This document shows positions 53,536 to 61,804 of a stretch of DNA of 64,000 nucleotides, piece after piece. Origin of the DNA: Pseudomonas sp. Marseille-Q3773 (GTDB lineage Bacteria > Pseudomonadota > Gammaproteobacteria > Pseudomonadales > Pseudomonadaceae); assembly GCF_916618955.1 (NCBI RefSeq), contig NZ_OU745390.1:5138001-5202000 (forward strand). The letters are read 5' to 3'. Positions within the stretch are counted from its first letter, which is position 1. Every line of letters begins with the position of its first letter. The notes under the pieces are model-generated. The model saw nothing but the letters and a program-made list of their open reading frames with translations. It did not search any database and was not told where the DNA came from. The position numbers were made by a program, and so were the translations under genes.

Positions 53536-55035
53536 TCAGGCCATTTCGGCAGTGGTTACCGGCGTATGCGCGGCGCTTTTGCAACGCACCCAACGCGGGC
53601 CCTGGGGGCCATACACGCCAGCAGGTTCGGGGAACAGGTTGAGCAGTACCAGGTACAGCACGCCGGCCAGGCCCAGGGTGACCGGCAGGCTCAGGTCGAT
53701 GCCGCCCGCCAGGTCACCCAGCGGGCCGACGAATTGCCCCGGCAGGTTGACGAAGCACAGGCCGACTGCCGCGCTGGGGATCCACGCCCCCATGCCGCGC
53801 CAGTTCCAGCCATGCAGGAACCAGTAGTGGCCGCCACGCTGGCCGCGGGTGAACACCTGCAGGTCGTCGGCATGGTAGAAGCCGCGGCGAGTGACCAGGC
53901 CGAGGATCATGATCACCATCCATGGGCTGGTGCAGGTGATGATCAGCACGGCGAAGGTCGACACGCTCTGCACCAGGTTGAAGGTGAAGCGGCCGATGAA
54001 GATGAAGCCGATCGCCAGCACCCCGATCAGCAGGGTGGCGCCGGCACGGCTGAGCAGGCGCGGGAACACGCTGGACATGTCCAGGCCGGTGCCATACAGC
54101 GCGGTGGTGCCGGTGGACATGCCGCCGATCACGGCAATCAGGCACACCGGCAGGAAGAACCAGCTTGGTGCCACCGCCAGCAGGCCACCGACGTAGTTGT
54201 TGGCGGCGATATAGTCGGGGGCCTGGGTCGCCACCAGCGTGGCGGTACACAGGCCGAACAGGAACGGGATCAGCGTCGCGCCCTGGGCCGCGATCACCGC
54301 CAGCATGATGCGTGTCTTGGGCGTTTCACGCGGGATGTAGCGCGACCAGTCGCCGAGGAACGCACCGAACGACACCGGGTTGCTCATGGCCAGGATTGCC
54401 GCACCGACGAATGCCGCCCAGAAGCCCGCCTGGCCGAGGTTGACGCTACCGGTGTAACCGGCGTCGAACGGCCCGGCAAAGGCGACGATGCCGAGCAGGA
54501 ACAGCAGGCTCGAAGCCCACACGGCCACCTTGTTGACCCACAGCATGAAGCGGAAGCCGAAGATGCACACCACCAGCACCAGTACCGCGAACAGGCCATA
54601 GGCCAGGCCCAGGGTCAGGTCGGTTTCCGGCAGGCCGGCCAGGCGCTTGGCACCGCCCACCAGGGCGTCACCGGAGCTCCATACCGACAACGAGAAGAAC
54701 GCCACCGCCGTGAGCAGCGACAGGAACGAGCCGACGATGCGCCCGTGCACGCCAAAATGCGCGCCCGACGACACCGCGTTGTTGGTGCCGTTGAGTGCAC
54801 CAAACAGGCCCATTGGTGCGAGGATCAGGGCGCCCACGCCGACGCCAAGCAGGATCGCCCATACCCCGGCCTGGAACGACAGCCCGAACAGTACCGGAAA
54901 GCTGCCCAGCACCGCCGTGGCAAAGGTATTGGCACCGCCGAAGATCAGGCGGAACAGGTCCAGCGGGGAGGCGTCGCGTTGATCGTCAGGGATCTGTTCG
55001 ACGCCGTTGGTCTCGATAGCGGTCGAGTGGCTCAT
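53536..55035 (-). CDS. NCS1-family purine-cytosine/allantoin permease
   Basis: 499 residues from ATG 55035 (GGAG seven bases upstream), 12 membrane segments. The N-terminal LFRLIFGGANTFATAVLGSF with VLFGLSFQAGVWAILLGVGV are the NCS1 hallmark. NNAVSSGAHFGVHGRIVGSF in the first half and SNPVSFGAFLGDWSRYIP in the middle are the substrate-site segments. Known substrates are cytosine, purines, hydantoins, allantoin, thiamine or pyridoxine; none can be chosen here. It is co-transcribed with the downstream aldehyde dehydrogenase and preceded by the NTF2-like gene. Confidence 0.9.
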   Translation of the reverse strand: MSHSTAIETNGVEQIPDDQRDASPLDLFRLIFGGANTFATAVLGSFPVLFGLSFQAGVWAILLGVGVGALILAPMGLFGALNGTNNAVSSGAHFGVHGRIVGSFLSLLTAVAFFSLSVWSSGDALVGGAKRLAGLPETDLTLGLAYGLFAVLVLVVCIFGFRFMLWVNKVAVWASSLLFLLGIVAFAGPFDAGYTGSVNLGQAGFWAAFVGAAILAMSNPVSFGAFLGDWSRYIPRETPKTRIMLAVIAAQGATLIPFLFGLCTATLVATQAPDYIAANNYVGGLLAVAPSWFFLPVCLIAVIGGMSTGTTALYGTGLDMSSVFPRLLSRAGATLLIGVLAIGFIFIGRFTFNLVQSVSTFAVLIITCTSPWMVIMILGLVTRRGFYHADDLQVFTRGQRGGHYWFLHGWNWRGMGAWIPSAAVGLCFVNLPGQFVGPLGDLAGGIDLSLPVTLGLAGVLYLVLLNLFPEPAGVYGPQGPRWVRCKSAAHTPVTTAEMA

Positions 55036-55132
55036 GGTGATGCTCCAGCGCGGTTGTTGTTGGCCGACGCGGTGCGCGGGCCTTCTTGTGGGTGCGATGG
55101 CAGGGCGGCAAGGCCGCAGGAAAAAACGCAGA

Positions 55133-55522
55133 TCAGCCCGGGGACACGACCGACAGATGCTCGTGGCAGGCCAGCCATTGGTCACCGTGGCGGCGGAAGA
55201 CGATGGTCTCGCGTTCGCTCAGCTGGTGCTCCTCGCCGGCACTGCGGATGTGCGTGGCCACGTCATGCATGAAGATCGCCACATCGCCTTGCAGGCTGAC
55301 CTGGGCATTGCCTGATTCGCAGGCGAGCACGGCAAAGCCGTCGGCCTGCCACTGCGCCCACAGTTCTTCGTAGGCACGACGTGACAGCAGGGGCTGTGGC
55401 AAGGTGTGGAACAGGAAGGTGGCGTCTTCGCTGAAACAGGCGAAATAACGGGCGGTGTCGTTGCTGGCAAACGCGGCAACGAGCTCGGCGGCGGCTTGGC
55501 GTACCTGGAGTGTCTGGTCCAC
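55133..55522 (-). CDS. NTF2-like (SnoaL/DUF4440-type) protein
   Basis: 129 residues forming one cone-shaped NTF2-like domain. The opening helix is LQVRQAAAELVAAFASNDTA, then YFACFSEDATFLFHTLPQPL, FAVLACESGNAQVSLQGDVA and the closing RRHGDQWLACHEHLSVV. Such domains act as small isomerases, hydrolases or ligand binders; no catalytic set can be assigned. It is 97 bases upstream of the NCS1 permease on the same strand and may be the first gene of that operon. Confidence 0.83.
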   Translation of the reverse strand: MDQTLQVRQAAAELVAAFASNDTARYFACFSEDATFLFHTLPQPLLSRRAYEELWAQWQADGFAVLACESGNAQVSLQGDVAIFMHDVATHIRSAGEEHQLSERETIVFRRHGDQWLACHEHLSVVSPG

Positions 55523-55651
55523 GGAAGTGGCCTCACGGTTCTTGTGATTATGGTGAAGCGATTCTGGTGGCGGTCGGCGGGCGGAAAAATCGCTATCGGC
55601 AAATAATCAGTTCAGGAATTCGTGAAGTGATGTTGCATGGGCGCAGTTGAC

Positions 55652-55785
55652 CCTTTGGGAAAGGGCATGCCCGCGAAGCACGCAACGCGGTGGATGGCAC
55701 CGGCGTTGCCGCTGATCGCGGCTGAAGCTGCTCCTGCAGGTACTGCGTCAATTCGAATTGCAGGAGCGGGTTCATCCGCGAAGCA
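55652..55785. repeat. degenerate REP cluster in the 347-base gap before ehuA
   Basis: Three imperfect REP arms (cores GGGCATGCCC, GATCGCGGCTGAAGC and GGTTCATCC) include the 20-base spacer ACGCGGTGGATGGCACCGGC also found at 10690-10715. The rest of 55523-55869 shows no coding frame. Confidence 0.6.
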
Positions 55786-55869
55786 GGCGGCGCGATTTGC
55801 AGGTTGCTTGCCCCGCCTGGTGTGGGGGCGCTGGTCGTTTCGCAAGCAGTGTGCGCAGCGCCCCCGTGC

Positions 55870-56724
55870 TCAGTTCGCCTCCCGCACGGCGCTGAGGAAT
55901 GCCCGGGTCCGTTCCTGTTGCGGGTGCTCGTAGATCTGCGTCGGCGTCCCCTGCTCATGGATCTGCCCCTTGTAGAAGAAGCACACCCGGTCAGCGAACT
56001 CGCGGGCGAAGCCCATCTGGTGCGTGACCATCAGCATGGTCAGGTTGTGCTCGCTGCCCAACCGGCGGATCACGTTAAGGACCTCGCCGCACAGTTCCGG
56101 GTCCAGCGCCGAGGTGACTTCATCGAACAGCATCACCTTCGGCCGCATCGCCAACGCCCGGGCAATCGCCACGCGCTGTTGCTGGCCGCCGGACAATTGC
56201 GAGGGGTAGTGCTCGAACTTGTTGCCCAGGCCAACCATCTCCAGCAGCTCGGCAGCCCGCTCGCGCGCTTCGGCCGGCTTGACCCCGAGCACCTGGACCG
56301 GGGCCTCGATCACGTTCTGCAAGGCGCTCATGTGCGGGAACAGGTTGAAACTCTGGAACACCATGCCGATCTTCGCCCGCACCTTGCGCACATGGCGCTC
56401 GCTGGCGGTGACCAGCGCGCCGTTGCGCCCGGGCATGTGGGTGAGCGATTCGCCATCGACTTCGATCATGCCCTGGTCGATGCCCTCCAGCGTCATCAGC
56501 ACGCGCAGCAAGGTCGACTTGCCCGAGCCGCTGGGGCCGATGATCGCCACCTTCTCGCCGGGGGCGACATCCAGGTTGAGGCCATCGAGCACGGTGAAGT
56601 TGCCGTAGCGTTTGGTCACGTCCCTGAAGCTGACGATGGGCTGGGCGATGGCCGGTGCGGGCATGGCGGTGTCCAGCGGCAGGGGGGTAGTTGCGGTTGC
56701 AAGGTGGGTCACAGGCGCGATCAT
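55870..56724 (-). CDS. ehuA: ectoine/hydroxyectoine ABC transporter ATP-binding protein
   Basis: 284 residues. Walker A GPSGSGKST is near residue 58, the Q-loop reads GMVFQSFNLFPHMS, the signature is LSGGQQQRVAIARAL, Walker B is VMLFDEVTSALDPE, and the switch His is in MVTHQMGFA. It is a polar-amino-acid class ATPase. The context with EhuB-like binding protein, two permeases and eutB/eutC/doeA makes it EhuA. A 30-residue N-terminal extension before IVSFRDVTKRYGNFTVL is longer than usual. The start codon ATG 56724 overlaps the ehuD stop (TGATG). Confidence 0.9.
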   Translation of the reverse strand: MIAPVTHLATATTPLPLDTAMPAPAIAQPIVSFRDVTKRYGNFTVLDGLNLDVAPGEKVAIIGPSGSGKSTLLRVLMTLEGIDQGMIEVDGESLTHMPGRNGALVTASERHVRKVRAKIGMVFQSFNLFPHMSALQNVIEAPVQVLGVKPAEARERAAELLEMVGLGNKFEHYPSQLSGGQQQRVAIARALAMRPKVMLFDEVTSALDPELCGEVLNVIRRLGSEHNLTMLMVTHQMGFAREFADRVCFFYKGQIHEQGTPTQIYEHPQQERTRAFLSAVREAN

Positions 56725-57380
56725 CAGCGTAGCTCCAGGCGCACTTCAAGGCGCCGCACGAGGTAGGCCAGAGCGACGCTCAAGGCCAGGAAGAACAGGC
56801 CAACCAGGGTGATCGGCTCGAGGTAGCGGAAGCTTTCCGAGCCGACGTTCTTGGCCTGCTGCATGATTTCCACCACGGTAATGGCCGACAGCACCGGGGT
56901 GTCCTTGAGCATGGCGATCAGGTAATTGCCCAGCGGCGGCAGGATCGGCCGGATCGCCTGGGGCAGGATGACCACCCGGTAGGCGGTCCACGGTGCGAAG
57001 TTCAACGCGACCACCGCTTCCCACTGGCTGCGTGCGACCGAATCCAAGCCGCCGCGGTACACCTCGGCCAGGTAGCAGGCGTAGTGCAGGCCGATACCGA
57101 TGATGCCGGCCTGCATGGCGGTCATGTTGACGCCGTAATTGGGCAGCACGTAGTAGAGGAAGTACACCTGGATAAGCAACGGCGTGCTGCGAATGAACTC
57201 GATCAGCAGTGCCACCGGCCATGACAGCCAGGCCTGCCGGCTGCGCCGGGCGATCGCAAGGAACAGGCCGAGCACGACCGCGATGAGGAAGCCAGCCACC
57301 GTGATGCCCAGGGTTTTCAGCGATGCCTGCAGCAGGTCGGGCAGAATCTGCGCGACATAGTTCCAGTCCCAGACATTCAT
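56724..57380 (-). CDS. ehuD: ectoine/hydroxyectoine ABC transporter permease EhuD
   Basis: 218 residues, MNVWDWNYVAQILPDLLQAS onward. Five membrane segments with the HisM/GlnP-type EAA loop EAVVALNFAPWTAYRVVILP facing the ATPase. It is the second permease of the heterodimeric channel. Its start overlaps the ehuC stop (ATGA) and its stop touches the ehuA start, so the three are tightly coupled. A start upstream of 57380 would run through ehuC in another frame and is rejected. Confidence 0.9.
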   Translation of the reverse strand: MNVWDWNYVAQILPDLLQASLKTLGITVAGFLIAVVLGLFLAIARRSRQAWLSWPVALLIEFIRSTPLLIQVYFLYYVLPNYGVNMTAMQAGIIGIGLHYACYLAEVYRGGLDSVARSQWEAVVALNFAPWTAYRVVILPQAIRPILPPLGNYLIAMLKDTPVLSAITVVEIMQQAKNVGSESFRYLEPITLVGLFFLALSVALAYLVRRLEVRLELR

Positions 57381-58036
57381 GACAGGCTCCCCCGCAGGCG
57401 ACCACGTCCCAGACGCCGTTCGACCCGGCGCATGAGCAGGTTGATGACTTGCGCCAGGACGAAGTACAGCAGCAGGGTAAGGCTGAAGATCTCCAGGGTC
57501 TGGAAGGTCGCCTGGTCCAGCTGGCGGGCGCGGAAGCTCAGGTCCGACAGGGTGATCAGCGACACCAGCGAGGTGTTCTTCAGCAGTTCGATCAGCAGGT
57601 TGGTACCCGGCGCGATGGCCGCCAGCAGGGCCTGTGGCAGGATGATCCGTCGGAAGCGGGTGGCGGCGGGCATGTTCAGCGCCGTGCAGGCTTCGTACTG
57701 CCCCTTGGCCACCGAGCTGATCGCCCCGCGCATCACTTCGGCGCCGTAGGCACCGATATGCAGCCCGAGGCCGACGATGGCCACGGTGTAGGCGCTGAGT
57801 TCCAGGTTGAACGGTGGCAATGGCAACACGAAGAACAGCCAGAACAACTGCACCAGCAACGAGGTGCCGCGGAACACTTCGATATAGGCCACGCACAGCC
57901 AGCTCAGTGGCCGCCACGACGAGCGTCGGCCAAGCGCGGCGAGGATCGCGGCGACGATCGCCAGCAGCGAGCCGAAGAAGGTGACCTGGACGGTGATCCA
58001 GGCGCCTTGCAACAACAACGGTATCAATTCACCCAT
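57377..58036 (-). CDS. ehuC: ectoine/hydroxyectoine ABC transporter permease EhuC
   Basis: 219 residues with about five membrane segments. LLLQGAWITVQVTFFGSLLA opens it, VYIEVFRGTSLLVQLFWLFF-like residues (read as VAYIEVFRGTSLLVQLF) follow, and the EAA loop is YEACTALNMPAATRFRRIIL. This is the amino-acid permease class (HisM/GlnP) and pairs with EhuD. It lies 62 bases after the ehuB stop. Confidence 0.9.
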   Translation of the reverse strand: MGELIPLLLQGAWITVQVTFFGSLLAIVAAILAALGRRSSWRPLSWLCVAYIEVFRGTSLLVQLFWLFFVLPLPPFNLELSAYTVAIVGLGLHIGAYGAEVMRGAISSVAKGQYEACTALNMPAATRFRRIILPQALLAAIAPGTNLLIELLKNTSLVSLITLSDLSFRARQLDQATFQTLEIFSLTLLLYFVLAQVINLLMRRVERRLGRGRLRGSLS

Positions 58037-58098
58037 GGTTCGACCTGAATAAGCGGATTACACAGGGAATGGCACGGCAAGCGCCATGCCACCTCGAT

Positions 58099-58953
58099 TC
58101 ACTGCTGGGCACACAGCTCGGCGGCGGTCTTGTCCGTCACGTTGTTACGGTCGAAGCCGAACGGCGCGACGGTCTGCAGGTGCTCCTCGCTGCCCAGCCA
58201 CTTTTTCAGCTCGGCGTTCACCGCATCGCGCAGGGCTTTGTCTTCCGGGCGGAAGGCCAGCGCGCCGTAACCGGTATGGGCCGGGTCGTCGCTGAAATCG
58301 CTGATCGCCTCGACCTTGTCGCCACCTTTTTTCGCCAGGCCCTTCATGGTCAGCTGGGTACCGACGGCAGCATCGGCGCGGCCGGCGCGCACGGCCTGCA
58401 GCTGGGCGGTGGTGTCCGGCACCTGGAGGATCTGCGCGTCCTTGACCCCGGAGTCGCGGGCATAGGCGAGGTTGACCGTGCCAGCCATGATCGCCAGCTT
58501 CACCTCCGGGTTCTTGGCGATGTCGGCGTAGCTGTGCAGGTTCTTCGGATTACCCTGGGCCACCAACAGGGTGTCGGGCAGGGCGTATTGCGGGTCGGTG
58601 AAGATCACTTGCTTGCAGCGCGCCGGGGTGATGTACATGCCGGCGGCAATCACGTCGAAGCGCCCGGCACGCAAGCCGGGAATCAGCGAGCCCCACTCGG
58701 TGAGCACGCCATCGACCTGCTTGATGCCCATCCTGGCGAAGATGACCTTGGCGATTTCCGGCGATTCCCCGGTTACCCGGCCATCGGTCTCGGTGAAGGC
58801 GAACGGGGTTTCGTTGGCGTAGCCGTTGCGGATGTGGCTGCTGGCCTTGATCTCGTCCAGGCTGGCGGCCTGGGCGGAGGTGAGCACAGCGCAGGTGGCG
58901 CAGGCCATCAGCAGGCGTTGGAACGGGCGTGGGATGTTGAACGGCTGGCTCAT
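58099..58953 (-). CDS. ehuB: ectoine/hydroxyectoine-binding periplasmic protein
   Basis: 284 residues from ATG 58953 with AGGAG eight bases upstream (a TTG one codon earlier is also in frame). A signal peptide ends near residue 30 (SAQA). The mature protein is a class II amino-acid-type solute-binding protein with NETPFAFTETDGRVTGESPE and LTEWGSLIPGLRAGRFDVIA, a stretch characteristic of EhuB, then AGMYITPARCKQVIFTDPQY. It binds ectoine and hydroxyectoine for uptake in the periplasm. It is the first gene of ehuBCDA and divergent from enuR. Confidence 0.9.
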   Translation of the reverse strand: MSQPFNIPRPFQRLLMACATCAVLTSAQAASLDEIKASSHIRNGYANETPFAFTETDGRVTGESPEIAKVIFARMGIKQVDGVLTEWGSLIPGLRAGRFDVIAAGMYITPARCKQVIFTDPQYALPDTLLVAQGNPKNLHSYADIAKNPEVKLAIMAGTVNLAYARDSGVKDAQILQVPDTTAQLQAVRAGRADAAVGTQLTMKGLAKKGGDKVEAISDFSDDPAHTGYGALAFRPEDKALRDAVNAELKKWLGSEEHLQTVAPFGFDRNNVTDKTAAELCAQQ

Positions 58954-59113
58954 CAATGAATCTCCTGTTTGTTATAAAAACCGTCGCCGACGGCTCTGTG
59001 TTAGGAGGCAGTGGAGCAAAACAGCGAACGCAGGCTCGGTCGTTTGTTCGAGGCTGCCAGGCAGCGGGTGGTCGTCCTTGGGCCGAGCATACAAAAGCTG
59101 AAACGGCGGTGGC

Positions 59114-59129
59114 ATTGCACTAGGACAAT
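59114..59129. promoter_or_regulatory. palindromic operator candidate in the ehuB/enuR divergent region
   Basis: ATTGCACTAGGACAAT is a 16-bp imperfect palindrome (ATTG-N2-CTAG-N2-CAAT). A closely related copy lies upstream of eutB at 60722. It lies about 60 bases before the enuR start and 160 before ehuB, the expected place for a MocR-type regulator site. Confidence 0.55.
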
Positions 59130-59188
59130 TGCCCGGGGCGCTTGTCCGGGAGATGCTGTGCCCTGGCCCGGCAAGCGAAGCGAAGATC

Positions 59189-60586
59189 ATGATGCACAGT
59201 TGGAAGGCAGCCCTGGATGCCGCGCGCATCGGCGAGTCCAAGTACAAGATTCTGGTGCAGGCGGTGACCGGCGAGATCGAGCGTGGCGTGCTGGTGCACG
59301 ACCAGCGCCTGCCACCGCAGCGCCAGGTGGCCGACGCCCTGGGGATCAGCGTGCAGACCGTGACCAACGCCTACAAGGAGCTGGAGCGTCAAGGGCTGGT
59401 GCGCTGCGAGATCGGCCGTGGCAGTTTCGTCAGCCGGCGCATGAGTGACCGTGTGTCGGATGACATCATCGATCTGCCCGAGCGCACCCTGGTCGACTTC
59501 TCCATCACCCGCATCCTCCATACCCAGGTGCATGAGCGCATCTGGCGCGACACCTGCGCCGAGCTGGCCGTGGAGGAGGAGCAGCCGTGGATCCACGCCT
59601 ACCGGCCGATCGCCGGGTTCGAGAGCCACCGCGAGGCGGCGGTGCGCTGGCTCGACGGCCTGGGCATGCAAGTGGAGCGCGACGATGTGCTGGTCACCAA
59701 CGGTGCCGCCCACGCTATTTTCCTGGCCCTGGCCTCACTGGCCGGGCCGGATGACGTGGTGCTTTGCGAAGGGCTGACCGACCACGGCGTCATCGGCAAT
59801 TCGCAGGTGCTCGGGTTTACCCTGAAGGGCCTGGAAACGGACCGCGAGGGTATCAACCCGGAACATTTCGAGGACATCTGCAGCAACGAGCGGGTCACCG
59901 CACTGGTGTGCACCCCCAACCTCAACAACCCCACCGTCAGCCTGATGCCCGACAGCCGGCGCCAGGAGATTGCCGCAATAGCCCGGCGCTTCGGCGTACA
60001 CATCATCGAGGATGATGTGTACGGGCCGCTGCTCGGCGGGCGCCATGCACGGCCGCTCAGTGCCTATGCACCGGAGCTGTCGTTCTACTGCACCAGCATG
60101 ACCAAGTCGGTGCTGACCGGCCTGCGCGTGGGCTACCTGGTGATGCCCAAGCGCCTGGCGTTGCGCACCGAAAGCATCCTGCGGGTGAACAGCTGGATGG
60201 CCACGCCGCTGGTGGCGGAAATCGCTGCGCGCTGGATCAACGACGGGCGCGCCCTGCAGCTGGTGGAATTGCAGCGCGAGTTGCTGGGCAAGCGCCAGGC
60301 CTTGCTGCGCGAGTATCTGGGCGAGTACCTGCGCGGTCAGCATGCCCATGCCCTGGGGGCGTGGCTGAACATTCCCGAGCGCTGGGAGGTGGACAGCCTG
60401 GTTCGCGCCTTGCGCCGCCGGCAGATTGCCGTGACGCCGCCAGAGCCGTTCCTCGTGCGGGGCACGCCGCGACCACGGGCCGTGCGCCTGTGCGTAGGCG
60501 CCGAGTGTTCCGAGACCAAGCTGCGCCAGGCGCTGGGCGATATGCGGGAGTTGTTCGGGCAGTACCCGCAGATTCACGAACTTTGA
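59189..60586 (+). CDS. enuR: MocR/GntR-type PLP-dependent regulator of (hydroxy)ectoine use
   Basis: 465 residues from ATG 59189 (a second Met follows). A GntR winged helix occupies residues 15-85 (KYKILVQAVTGEIERGVLVH, QRLPPQRQVADALGISVQTV and TNAYKELERQGLVRCEIGRG). A fold-type I aminotransferase-like domain follows, with the PLP lysine in SMTKSVLTGLRVGYLVMP near residue 310. Regulators of this type (EnuR/EhuR) sense ectoine-derived effectors through PLP. Position between ehuB and eutB supports that role. Confidence 0.88.
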   Translation: MMHSWKAALDAARIGESKYKILVQAVTGEIERGVLVHDQRLPPQRQVADALGISVQTVTNAYKELERQGLVRCEIGRGSFVSRRMSDRVSDDIIDLPERTLVDFSITRILHTQVHERIWRDTCAELAVEEEQPWIHAYRPIAGFESHREAAVRWLDGLGMQVERDDVLVTNGAAHAIFLALASLAGPDDVVLCEGLTDHGVIGNSQVLGFTLKGLETDREGINPEHFEDICSNERVTALVCTPNLNNPTVSLMPDSRRQEIAAIARRFGVHIIEDDVYGPLLGGRHARPLSAYAPELSFYCTSMTKSVLTGLRVGYLVMPKRLALRTESILRVNSWMATPLVAEIAARWINDGRALQLVELQRELLGKRQALLREYLGEYLRGQHAHALGAWLNIPERWEVDSLVRALRRRQIAVTPPEPFLVRGTPRPRAVRLCVGAECSETKLRQALGDMRELFGQYPQIHEL

Positions 60587-60595
60587 GCTGCCTGT

Positions 60596-60695
60596 ACCGG
60601 CCTCTTCGCGGGTAAACCCGCTCCCACAGGTTCCGTGCGAGGTTCAGAAAGTGCGCTGTTCCTGTGGGAGCGGGTTTACCCGCGAAGAGGCCGGT
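60596..60695. repeat. perfect REP pair between enuR and eutB
   Basis: Two 35-base units, perfect inverted complements with GGGTAAACCC/GGGTTTACCC cores and GAGGCCGGT ends, are separated by 30 bases. It is the most intact REP pair in the window. Confidence 0.92.
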
Positions 60696-60721
60696 GCAGG
60701 CAAAAACAAATTTCCAGGCAA

Positions 60722-60737
60722 ATTGCCCTAGTACATT
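60722..60737. promoter_or_regulatory. second operator candidate upstream of eutB
   Basis: ATTGCCCTAGTACATT matches ATTG-N2-CTAG-N2-CAAT at 11 of 12 fixed positions. It lies 64 bases before eutB ATG 60801 and overlaps a TTGCCC hexamer that could be the -35 of a TACAAT promoter, so binding would block transcription. Confidence 0.55.
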
Positions 60738-60800
60738 CATCGCTACAATTTTCGCCTCATACACTCCGCCCAACATCAGCTCACTGGTTGGGTCCCGGTC

Positions 60801-61772
60801 ATGTCAGCGCTCTCGCTCCACGATATCTACCTTGCTCGCCAGCGTATCCAGGGTCTGGTGCGCAACACGCCGCTGGAGCTTTCACCCAGCCTGTCACGCC
60901 ACCTGGGCGCGCCGGTGTACCTGAAACTCGAAGCGCTGCAGACCACCGGCAGCTTCAAGCTGCGCGGCGCCAGCAATGCCATTGCTGCGCTCACTGCCGA
61001 ACAACGCGCTTGCGGCGTGGTCACCGCCTCCACTGGTAATCACGGCCGGGCAGTGGCCCATGCGGCAGCTCAACTGGGCGTGAAGGCGACCGTATTTCTT
61101 TCGCAACGCGTACCAGGCAACAAGGTCCGGGCCATCCGCGACCTGGGGGCCGAAGTGTGCATCGTCGGCCATTCCCAGGACGACGCCCAGCACGCCGCGC
61201 AACAGTATGCCGAGCAACAGGGCGCAACCCTGGTTCCACCCTTCGACCACCCCCAGGTCATCGCCGGCCAAGGCACCTTGGGCGTGGAAATCATCGAGCA
61301 GTTGCCCGAGGTGGCGCAGGTGCTGGTACCGCTCTCCGGCGGCGGCCTGTTCGCCGGTGTGGCGCTGGCCCTGAAAAGCATCAACCCGGCAATTACCACC
61401 CACGGCATCAGCATGCAGCGCGGCGCCGCGATGCACGCCAGCCTGCAAGCCGGCAAGCCAGTCGAGATCGAGGAGTTGCCGACCCTGGCCGACTCGCTCG
61501 GCGGCGGCATCGGCCTGGGCAACCAGCACACCCTGAGCATGACCCAACGGCTGCTCGACCAGCTGCACCTGTTGCCGGAAGGGTCGATCGCCAATGCCAT
61601 GCGCCACGCCTACCAGCATGAGCGCCTGGTACTCGAAGGCGCCGGCGCAGTAGGTATCGCGGCGTTGCTCGACGGCCTGGTGCCGGCCCGTGGCCCGCTC
61701 GTGGTGGTAGTCAGCGGACGCAACGTCGACAGCGCACAACACCTGCGCGTGCTCAATGGCGGTGACGCCTGA
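60801..61772 (+). CDS. eutB: hydroxyectoine utilization dehydratase EutB (threonine dehydratase family)
   Basis: 323 residues, fold-type II PLP. The PLP lysine is in TTGSFKLRGASNAI near residue 52, the glycine loop is PLSGGGLFAGVALAL, and the C-terminal GAGAVGIAALLDGLV completes the serine/threonine dehydratase pattern. In the eut clusters EutB is the hydroxyectoine-converting dehydratase that works with EutA and EutC. The next gene, eutC, starts 32 bases downstream. The gene starts at ATG 60801 after the operator candidate. Confidence 0.86.
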   Translation: MSALSLHDIYLARQRIQGLVRNTPLELSPSLSRHLGAPVYLKLEALQTTGSFKLRGASNAIAALTAEQRACGVVTASTGNHGRAVAHAAAQLGVKATVFLSQRVPGNKVRAIRDLGAEVCIVGHSQDDAQHAAQQYAEQQGATLVPPFDHPQVIAGQGTLGVEIIEQLPEVAQVLVPLSGGGLFAGVALALKSINPAITTHGISMQRGAAMHASLQAGKPVEIEELPTLADSLGGGIGLGNQHTLSMTQRLLDQLHLLPEGSIANAMRHAYQHERLVLEGAGAVGIAALLDGLVPARGPLVVVVSGRNVDSAQHLRVLNGGDA

Positions 61773-61804
61773 AACCCACGTTTCCCTTCCCTGGAGGTAT
61801 TCGA

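Noticed and set aside
53515..55272. A 585-codon + strand frame opposite the NCS1 permease
   Set aside because: Gln/Ala/Arg/His-rich shadow of a clear 12-helix permease on the other strand.
56724..57917. A longer ehuD starting at 57917
   Set aside because: The first 179 codons would run through ehuC in a different frame; the permease homology begins exactly at ATG 57380, which overlaps the ehuC stop.
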